Below the pieces are notes generated by a model that worked only from the letters and a program-made list of their open reading frames with translations, did no database searches and was not told the origin of the DNA. The position numbers were made by a program, and so were the translations under genes. A stretch of DNA of 64,000 nucleotides from Locusta migratoria (taxonomy: Eukaryota; Arthropoda; Insecta; Orthoptera; Acrididae): NCBI GenBank assembly GCA_026315105.1, contig CM048751.1, positions 340,612,649-340,676,648 on the forward strand, in the 5' to 3' direction. Shown here piece by piece: positions 49,905-60,400 of this stretch (position 1 is the stretch's first letter; each line of letters starts with the position of its first letter).

Positions 49905-51322
49905 TGTGTGTTTATTTGTTGCTATTACTGCCTGTGCCCCTTCGCCTGGTAAGTGTTCTTCATCTATTTTTTACGTATATTTTTTTCCTGTTAGGAATTT
50001 TTCCTCTATAATATTCGTATTATATATCGATAGCTCGCAAGTCGTCAGCGCTAATGCCAACCTATAGGAACTACTCTGCTATTGTCATTTGTAACGTAGA
50101 CAGTAATGTGCACAGTTGCCGACACTGAAATAAACTGCGTTGACAACACCAAATTTGAATGCGCTAAGCAGGAATGGAAGATGTATAAACGAGTTGTGTT
50201 AACATGGATTTAAAGTGATCGGGGTTGGGACTTCCAAAAATGAATGTACTAATCAGGAAAATGCAGTAATGAGGAACGTGCTAACGAGATTCCACTGTAT
50301 AACTCCTGAACTATTGAAACTATTGAGCTGCCTTTGGAATTGTTTTAAAACTCTTGATTTGCACTTCAGCCTAATATGTCACACAACATTATGGTGGAAG
50401 TGAATCTGCTAGTATGCATGAGCTGTGAGGTGTAGCCCGGTAGTTCAGCTGACAAAGCACATTCTAAAAAAAAAGAAAAGGTTTTGGGTTTGATTCCCAG
50501 CTCAGCTCACAATTTTAATTTGCTAGGGAATGTGTGTGTTTCTAACAATTTCTATTTACTTTTGATAAGATTTGGATAAGACAATAGACTTAATCATTTC
50601 ATATTGCTATAAATGCTCAAGCAGATTACATACTTACTGTTTACAAACAATAAAGCAGTTTAGGGAAAAACACAGGTGATTATTTCTTGATGAAGTCTTG
50701 TATGCAGAATCTTCTGCTACAAACACCAGCATTTTGGTCTTCAGTATTGTCTTGAAGGTGTGATAAATGTAATTTGAAATTGCTTCAAATTATTTGTAAT
50801 ACTTCTTGTTTGCAGAGTGTAGATTGTTTTCTTCTTTTGGTACCATTTAAAACATATGAAATAGATTAATATCATTGTTTTCAACAGGACATGCGTATGA
50901 AACTCCGTCTTGACCCGGAGGCACCATTCTGGCTGGTACACTTTTACACAGGTGCTGAAGATGTAAAGCAGTCACTGGATTTGAAAAGATTACCTGCCCT
51001 TGTTGGTGACATAAAACTTGGCAGATTGCATTGTGCTAGGGCTGCAGAAGTCTGCCGTGCACTACCTGTGTCTAGATATCCAATGTTTGCACTGTTCAAG
51101 CCTGGTGGTGGTCATGAAGTACATCATGGTCGTGAAACAGCGTATGATATAGCAACATTTGCCAGGCACAGCCGTGCCGCTCCCCACATGCGTTCAATAA
51201 CGCCTGAAGAGTTCCTTCAGCAGACTCAAGGTATGCAGTGGTGTGCTAAATATATAACTATAGATGGGACAATAAATGTTTCTGTAACATGATTTAGATT
51301 TAGCTATGCCTTGTCATTTTCT

Positions 51323-51414
<92 letters not shown>

Positions 51415-54400
51415 ATCAGCCACAATATCATGGATGTAAATTGAAGAAACTTATTCAACATATGTGAAATAATTTTCCTTGTTTGTAAGTACTTTGTAAG
51501 AAAGGTGCTTTTTTTCCCCTCCTGTCTGTAACAATCATCTTTATAACATTTCTGACCTTAATCACAGTCGTGTGAAAAAAATCATCTCGGTCAAGATTTT
51601 ACCAACATATTTTTGAAACTTAGTAAGACACGTTTCAAAACATTACCAACTTTTCCTAGGAAGTGCATTAAAAGCATTAACAGCTCACAATTTTAAATGA
51701 ATTTAACCTGGAATTATATCTTTATGAAAATTTCAAGTGACTGAATTACGCTGTACAGGAATGGCTGCCAATGACCTTATCAGTTTTGTCCTTTAGGTCT
51801 ACAAACATGTTACCAAAATTTCAACAAATTTGAAAAGCTTTTATTGACTTTTCACATGTTCCAGGAACGTAGTAATTGTTTTTGTGGTGTTTACAATAGG
51901 TTTCATCATTATTTCTGAATATGACACAACATTTAGCATTTCACATTCTGTATCGCATCAACCAGCACTTTATTGTTTTTGTTTAATGTGTAGAGGAGGT
52001 TAGGTGAAAATAAAACTTATGTTCAAATTCCAAACTAATTATTCAGATTATATTAGATTGTTGCACTGGGAGTTTCATAGTACAAGCTAGTATTTGCTCT
52101 CCTCAGATTTCTTATAGAAAAAAGACCTTTCTTGACATTGGAAAATGGAAAACACTGAAGTTCCCAGTATGAGGATACACAGCTAGGAACAATTCTTCAT
52201 TGTAAATGCTTCCTAAAAGCTGAAGTAGCTGACTTACAATTTACACATTTGCATTTATAATGTATTTAAGTACGTGAAAATTACTTTTTCTTCAATTCAT
52301 GCCATGGATTAAAGCCAATTCTGTCTTAGCTGAAGTCGTTAAGTAACTTTCATACTAATTGGCCTCAGTGGCCGGAGACAGCGGTTGTGTCTGTGTGAGT
52401 AGGTGTAGGTTTGTCTCTCTCTTTAACCAATGAAGGCCATAACGGCCAAAAGCTCTAATTTTATATTCTATTATTTGTGCATTTCTGCAGCTCATAGGAC
52501 GTCTCTGTAGTGAGTAAGCAATCTATCCTTAAAAACATAACTTTTATAGTCCCTTACTTCTTTACATAATCTATTTTCTTTCATCCTGCTTTTTTATTTG
52601 TACACTGTATAAGTTCTTCCCTTGTATTGTATATTTGATCTCTGGGTGTACATCCTGTAACCGTTTTTAAATATTTGAGTTAAGACAGTCTACAGCATTC
52701 TTCTTTAGTTATTATTAGTTAATGTCAAAAGGTGTAGGCATAAGCCACACTTCTTAAAATACAGTGTGTCTGCAAAGTCTCTCCTCAGGGGCAAGCTCCG
52801 CGTGTCTCGCCTTGCAAGGCGCATAAGCACATTCATGTCTTTGTATAAGCTAGCAACCGGGTTTCACTGCTACTGGCTGCAGTTATGTTATGAGATGGGA
52901 TTCAACATTATTACAATTAAAACAATGGAATTAATTAGCTATATTAATTACAAGAAAATACTCTGTACTCACCATTATCACAGTAGATGCTGGAAATGAT
53001 TTCCTCTTTCTTGAAGGCATAGTTCAGCACATTTACATTTATTTTTGAATACCTTTACCAATGGTTCACATGTTATTGAATGCAGATATTCATTTATCGC
53101 TGTCTTAAGTTCACGTATTGTCTTTGGGTTATTTTGATAAACAAATGTTTTAGCCGCAACCCAAAGGAAATAGTTTGGAGGAGACAAATCAGGTGAGCTG
53201 GGGGGCCAGAGACCTTTTGTAATTATTCTTTTCCAAATATTTTATCTAGAAGTTGTAGAGATTGACGTGGTCTATGAGAAGTAGCATTGTCTTGCTGGAA
53301 AAATGAATAATTGATGTCATCTTCATTCAGCAGTGCACTAAATGGGTAAATTATCTGAAAACAATAGATTTCAAAGATGACGATAGTTTCAAAAAATATC
53401 AGCCCTATAATTCGCACTCTTGTTATGGCAACCCACACCATGATTTTATCTGCGTACATTGGCGTTCTTCTTAAGAAATGTTGATTTGCATATGACCAAA
53501 TACATGAATTTTTAGAATTAATGTAGTCGATAGGTGAAACTAAGCCTCATCAGTGAAATGTTTGATCTAAAACATCAACTTCATGTTTGTTAATAAATCG
53601 CTGAAACCATTCACAATATGCTATTCTTTTCATATGGTCCATATAATGTAATTGTTGCACTGCAGTAATTTTATACGGATACAGCCCCAGTTCTTTGGTC
53701 ATGGCCATATGTAGTGTTATATGAGAGACTTAAGCCTCTTGTGATACTTACTGATTTTGTTGGACTCTGCAGTGTGATGTCTGAAATGTCATTGAGCTTC
53801 TGTGGGCCTACCAGTTCGTGGTGCATCATAAACTGAACTTTTTGTGCAGAATTTACAAATCAAATCTCGTACAGTGTCGCTATGTTGACGCCTCGACATC
53901 GGAAAACACAATCTAAATTGTTGTCTCACATGCTCCGTGAAGTTTCATCCTGCCCGGGAAACATCTTCCAGTAAAAAGGCTCTCTCTGCAACTGTAAGCT
54001 TTATCACTACACTTGGTGTATACAAGAACGAGACAGTAACATAAGTAACAGCTGTAGTGCACACTACCCCTGCCCTACTAACACTGCAGGTCCACGGAAC
54101 ATGTGCAGGTGCGCTTTGTCTGTGCTGCCAACATTACATGTCCCACAACATGAGACATGTGGAGATCACCACTGTGGAGAGGCTTTGCAGACACACTATA
54201 TTAGCTTTGCAGTCTTTTCATCCAGTGTTCTGTGAAATATAATTTTATTACTTTCATAAAAAGTCTCAGATTAGTCTCATTTTTCTGTGCTGTTCAAAAG
54301 TTTGCTTCTATTCACTCTACCAAAAGCTTATTCATAATCTTTGAAAATATTACATAACCAAGTTGTTTTCCTGGGTTCAATTAATTGTCAGCAGTAGTAT

Positions 54401-57400
54401 CATTGTCTCTACATGTGTGTCATTTTCTAAAGCCTTATTGTTCATTGATATGAGCCAGTCAGTTATGTTATACATCCTGTTGTTCATAATTTTTACACAG
54501 AGTTTGTAAGAAACATTTAGAATGCTCATTACTTTATACAGTACTTCTCTGGCACGTTTCTACTTTTTTTTTTACGCCGGATGTTGTTTGTGAATTACTT
54601 ATGGCGCCTTCATATATTCAGCTGCCATCCTCATTTTTCAGCATTGATTTAAGATGTATAAGAGTTGTAGTTGTACTTTTCACCCTCAGAATGTAAAGAG
54701 TTTCTACGTCAAGTCTATCAAATCATGCGGCTTTCTGGTTTTTCATTTGTTTCAAGGCCTTCCTCATGTTGGTTCCCATCATCTTTGGAAAAGATCTTGT
54801 ACTGTTTAATTGCTATGTCAGTGATTAATAACTGAAATCAGCCACAACTGTCAAGTTACTTTACGTTAGCCATTCAGCAACATTTAATGTGGGGTGACTG
54901 TGGACAGTTCAGTATTAATTTGTCATACCTTTTAAAAATCCCAGGAAAATACAATCCATCTATGGAAGGTGACTTTTAACAATTCTTTTGTGTGATCAAT
55001 GAAGTTCGTTCATTAATCTTGATCTATACCAAGCTGTATTTTTGAAAGAAATAATTGAATGAATTGCTGTGTGATTATCATGCGTTTTAAAATCCATGTA
55101 GTGTGTATTTAAGAAAAATATTTATTTCTCCCAACAAACTGCACATTTTGTGCAATGGCTACAACTGTGAAATTAGACACATCAGCCATTCTCCTATTAA
55201 TGATAAAAAAGTAGTAACTGTCAAAAATGTCTGTTGGCATAGAATATCATCTTGCAGACCTCAGTTGTAATATCAATATGCGTCCACATGTTTTATTAGT
55301 GTTTCCGGTGAAAGTCTGGTGTACTTTTATTAACGAAATTCCCATATTTGTATTTATAATAATCTTAATATTTATTTTCTCAAAGCTAATGAATTCAGTA
55401 ATAGAATTATGTCTTTTTTTTTTTTTTTTTTTCTATTTTCAATTTACAGAAGGTGGATCCTTTTTTGTTGACTTCTTTGCACCATGGTGTCCACCTTGCT
55501 TGCGCTTGCTACCAGAGCTCCGAAAGGCTAGTGGTACATTAGGTGGCAGTGTAACCTTCGCAACTCTGGATTGCTCTCAGCATGCAGCCTTCTGCCGCCA
55601 ACAGTCTGTACGTTCCTATCCGACAACAGTGTTGTACAACCATACTAGCACACACCCACATTTCTTCCATGGTAGGACAGCAAGTGATCTGGTTGACTTC
55701 ATAAAAGACGTGCTTCATCCTGTTGGTAAGTCTTTATTTGCCCAGTTTCATTCCAGACTTGCAGTTTTGTTTTAGTGTACTGGTATAAAGACCATTTCAT
55801 ACTGCTTGTTAGCAAAGGTAAGTTTCAGTAATAGATTAATAGTGTATTTAAAAAAGATTTTGCTTAGCAGCTACATGATTTAGTACACCTTTAATTAAGA
55901 CTACTCTGCTAGTCATGAGATGTCTGTGCATAGAGGGAATGTTGCAATTAACATAAGTAAAATTTATGAGGGTGTGTTGGAAAGGGATGTCTGAATATTT
56001 TGTTCTAGTCTCAGTATCAGATAGAATGCTACATATCATGCTTTGCTGATATAATTTGCGACTCTCTCTGCCACGAGAGGGCTCCAAATTGTAGCATGTA
56101 ACATGGCAGTTTGTAATTTAACCAAACTATGTTGGTGAAAGAAAACAGCATGGTGTAATAGATTATCTAACTGGAGAAAATGTACTTCAAATTGCAATAA
56201 GTAGAAGAATGAAAGCTTTGTGTGATGGTTACTTGTATCGACATCAGTAATGTGAAATGTTTGCTTTCTTGTGCTCATAATGAAGGAAGTAGTGACACAT
56301 ACCCAGTGACCAAAGTGTTCAGTTGCAAATGGTGGTAAGCCAGTCAGGTCAGTTGTCAGTTGTTTCGTTAGTTGTTTGCACCTTTCAGACTTTCTGCTTC
56401 CCTTTTCTCTCTCAAGATCCTGTACCCTGCTTTCTTATTGAGCTACTGTCAGCACTGTGTGTTGACCACATAGTGTAGTGGTATTGTTCATACCTGTTAT
56501 GACTACTAACACTATATACAATATATCCCGGCTAACACTGTTGCCAGGGTCCTGTGCAGTCCCATCAAAGTCACAATAGATATGTTCATTAGCACACACA
56601 GTACGCAACTGAGGCGAGGTCTCGGCTGTCCCCGTGCCTCTCTCAAACGCCGCGCGGCCGGCAGGGTGCAGCACGGTAGTGCCGCCAGCGCCGCACAGTG
56701 GCCAGTTTTGGTAACGGGCGGCGTGCCGTCTAAACACACGCGCCGCGCGTTACCACATTCCTCCCCCTTTACGGTGTAATGTCCAGGGGTACCAACTGCA
56801 CCCAGGCTACGTCCATGGGTGAGGCCTCGTCCATCTCTGGCTGCCAGTGTCGGGCTGGTACTACCCCATAGGGCTGATAATGTCCTGTTCATCTGTGCCA
56901 GGAGTGGCTGGTACCTCTGTGTATGTTGCTCGCGATGACCGGGGATGAGGGTGCACCGTCTGATCCCAGAATTGGAGATAAAAAAGGAGCAGTTTCCTTA
57001 CTCACAGGTTGAGTCATGGTCCTTTCTGGTGTCTGGATGTCCATAGCCTCAGAAGCGGTGGCTCCCTCCCCCCTGTCCAGTGCCGGATGCTCAGTGAGGG
57101 CAGCCGAAGGAGGTGGTGACCCGATGCTCAGGAATGTGGCTGCTGGGACTGGTGCCAGTGCCGGGAAACGCGGCCTTACCGCCGACGGAGCTCGGGCGGA
57201 CCCAGCACACAGCGCAGAAGTCGGCCCCCCGAAGATGTTGGCACGGAGCATGCCGGCGAAACAGGCCCCGGAAGAGTGCCCATAGCAGTGTCCACAGTGC
57301 AAAGTCGACGGCAGAGACACGACTTCACCTTACCCGGCAGCCAACGAGGATGCCGGCCAAACCCGCGCGCCCACACTAGCGACCCCGGAATATACCGACC

Positions 57401-60400
57401 TGACGGCCGTGGGGGCACACACGTTGGCTGAGGCAACAACAAATGAAAGAGTGTGCGAGGTAGCCGGCCAAGAAGCAGTTCCGCCGGGCTGCGTTCCCCC
57501 GCCGGAGTGAACCAATAAGACATCAAGAACCGGATAATGGCATCATCCACGGAGCAAGAGGCCACATATTTGCGCATTTGAGTTTTAAACGTACGCACAA
57601 AACTTTCCACTTCGCCATTAGACTGAGGATGAAACGGAGGGGCCGTAATATGGCGAATACCCAGACAAGCACAAAAATCTCGAAAAACAGAAGTAGTGAA
57701 AGGGGTGCCATTATCTGAAACGAGTGTGAGTGGAAACCCCTCCAAAGCAAAAACCTTAGACAGTGACTGAATAGTTACTGCAGTGGACATGGCATGGCAA
57801 CGAAAAATGTATGGAAAGTTTGAGTATGCATCTATGAGAAAAAACCAATAAGAGTTCAGGAAGGGGCCCGCGTAATCTATGTGCACCCGCTCCCACGGCT
57901 GTTGGGGCTGTGGCCAAGAAGAGAAAGATGCCCGAGGCGCTTGCTGTAAAGCACACAACAAGCACTTAGCCACCAGCCTTGTAATGTCTCCATCGATGCT
58001 GGTCCAAAACACATGCCGGCGAGCCAATGTTTTCGTGCGGGATACTCCCCAGTGTCCTTCATGAAGCATCTGAAGCACTTTGGAACGGAGATCCGCTGGA
58101 ATCAGCACCCGCGGAGCCTGTTCGTCTGTAGCCAAAAGGAGAACCCCCGCCCCATTCAGACAGGCGAAAACGGAAGGAATAATAGTTACGGAGGGGATCT
58201 GAAGCCCGACGTGGAGGGACGTCAGGCCAGCCCACTCGAATGTAGTGAAGGACGCGCCGCAGCACGGGATCTGACGACACCACCTTGGCCAACACTGGCG
58301 CCGTAATAGGAAAACCATCAATAGTAGCCTGAGCTTCCTCATCCAAATAAAAGCATAAAAGTTCTTCTCGGTCAAAGTCAGGATCAGGCCCCGTCGGAAG
58401 GCGCGATAATGTGTCCGCGTTAGCATGCTGTGCCGTGGGACGGAAATGGATTTCATAATTATAACGGGAAAGAAAGAGGGCCTAACGTTGCAACCTATGA
58501 GCTGCCTTGTCGGGAAGCGCTGCTGTAGGGTGAAATAGAGACACCAAGTGCTTATAGTCAGTAATAAAATGAAATTTGACCCCATACTAATAAACATGAA
58601 AGTTTTTCAAAGCATAGACAATAGCTAATGCCTCCTTTTCAATTTGCGAGTACCGTTGCTGAGTTGCCGTCAACGTCTTAGAGGCGTACGCAATGGGGCG
58701 TTCCGACCCATTGGGATACTTATGGGCCAAAACCGCTCCAATGCCATGTTGGGACGCATCAGTGGCCAGAACCAAATGTTGCCCGGGAAGATACGCCGTC
58801 AAACAAGGTGCAGAAACCAGTAAGTGCTTTAACGTGCAAAACGCCCGTTCACATTCAGACGACCAGGCAAAGGGAACACCCCTGTGAAGCAAGACGATGT
58901 AAAGGATGCGCTACCGAGGCAGCCCCCGGTAAAAAAACGGTGGTAATAGGCAATTTTGGCCAAGAAGACCTGTACATCCTTAACAGATGTGGGACGCGGC
59001 AGGGACTACCGCGGCCACGCGATCTGGCAATGGGCGGACGCCCGCTGAAGACACCTCAAACCCAAAATAAGGAATAGAAGGTTGGAAAAAATGGGACTTT
59101 GTCAGGTTGCAGCAGAGACCAGCTGCTTGTAGGACAGAGAAAAGCGCCCGCAGGTTTTGTAAATGCTCGTGTGGGGAGGCCCCAGTCACAACAATATCGT
59201 CTAAGTAGTTAACACAGCCCGGAACCGGACGGAGAAGCTGCTCTAAGTAGCGCTGAAAAATAGCCGGGGCACTAGCGACCCTGAAAGGGAGTCGCTGATA
59301 TTGGTATAACCAAAAGGGAGTGTTGACGACCAACAGACGTTTAGTGTTGTCGTCCAAAGGGAGCTGAAGATAGGCTTCTGCTAAATCAATGTGAGAAAAA
59401 GAGTGGGAACCAGAAAGTAAAGCAAGGAGTTAGTCTGTCTGCGGCATAGGGTATGAGTCAACCACAGACTGTGCATTGATGGTGACTTTAAAATCCCCAT
59501 GTATACGTAATGACCCCCCAGGCTTCTTTACAATAACCAGCGGCGTAGCCCATTCACTAGAAGAAATGGGAGTTAAAACCTGCAAGTCCTGTAGGCGATC
59601 TAATTCCGTCTTAAGTTGATCGTGCAGGGCCACTGGCACCTGGCGCACGCGAAAAAACTTGGGTCGCGCCGTCGGTTTCATGGTAATGTGGGCGGTAAAG
59701 CCCACAGCACAACCCAGGACCCCCGAAAACAAGGAAGAAAATTCCCGACAAAGAGCATCTAAATCTGAAAAAGGAACCGAATCCAACAGGAGGTTGACAG
59801 AATCATCGATAGAAAAACCAAAAACATTAAAAGCATCCAGGCTGAAAATGTTAGCAGCCGCAGTGTCATCAACAACAAGAAAAGTGACCGGCCTGACGAC
59901 AGATTTATATGCCATGGGGGCCGTGAATTGACCCAAGAGAGGAATGTGCTGGCGTCTGTAGCCAGGCAAAGAACGGTTGACAGCCACCAGAGGGAGCGAA
60001 CCAAGTCATACATACATGATATAATTGAGAAGAGAAACGGAAGCTCCCTTATCAACAAGTAAAGTAACTGCCCTGTCAAAAATCTGAATGTCAACAAAAA
60101 GTTTGGGAGACGAAGAGTGAACAGTGTGGACAAGATTAACATCCATCTCGTCATCTTGCTCATTCAGCCGAGAACGGCAGACAGAAGCCATGTGGCCTTT
60201 TTTCTTGCACGAGTGACATGTAACCCATCGCTTGGGGCAATCAGCCCTGTCATGTTGTACAAAACAAAGAGGACAGGATGGAAAGGACCGCTGCGCGCAA
60301 GCGGGAGAGTGCGGCGTGGCTCGTGCCTGCCGCGAAGCCGCTGCCTGTTTACGACCGCGCGCGCGGCGAGTGGGGCGCTCCCGCACGAAAACGACGTCCG

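Larger units (their letters stand above)
42703..50297 (-). mobile_element. Tigger/pogo DNA transposon containing three nested insertions
   Basis: Terminal inverted repeats CAGTGGAATCTCATTAGTAC (left, 42703) and its near-complement GTGCTAACGAGATTCCACTG (right, ending 50297) differ at two positions in 20. Both are flanked by the TA duplication (42701-42702, 50298-50299). The transposase gene is on the minus strand (about 45366 to 43560). A palindromic element (44302-44695), an RTE-like copy (46331-49597) and a Penelope-type tail (about 49645-50035) inserted later. Without them the transposon is about 3.5 kb. Confidence 0.9.

Noticed and set aside
4977..52454. Complete, active hammerhead ribozymes
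   Set aside because: Only the two core boxes and stem II are clear. I could not identify stems I and III or a convincing cleavage triplet at any of the loci.
52763..54290. Right terminal repeat of the mariner-like element at AAAAGTCTCAGATTAGTCTC (about 54259)
   Set aside because: AAAGTCTC there is in the same orientation as at the left end, not inverted, so it does not form a terminal inverted repeat pair.
55227..55449. An upstream coding extension of exon 8
   Set aside because: The frame runs through the T-tract and acceptor. The protein matches DNAJC10 only from 55450.
56582..56779. Small + strand gene next to the gypsy C LTR
   Set aside because: It is an antisense frame within the LTR.
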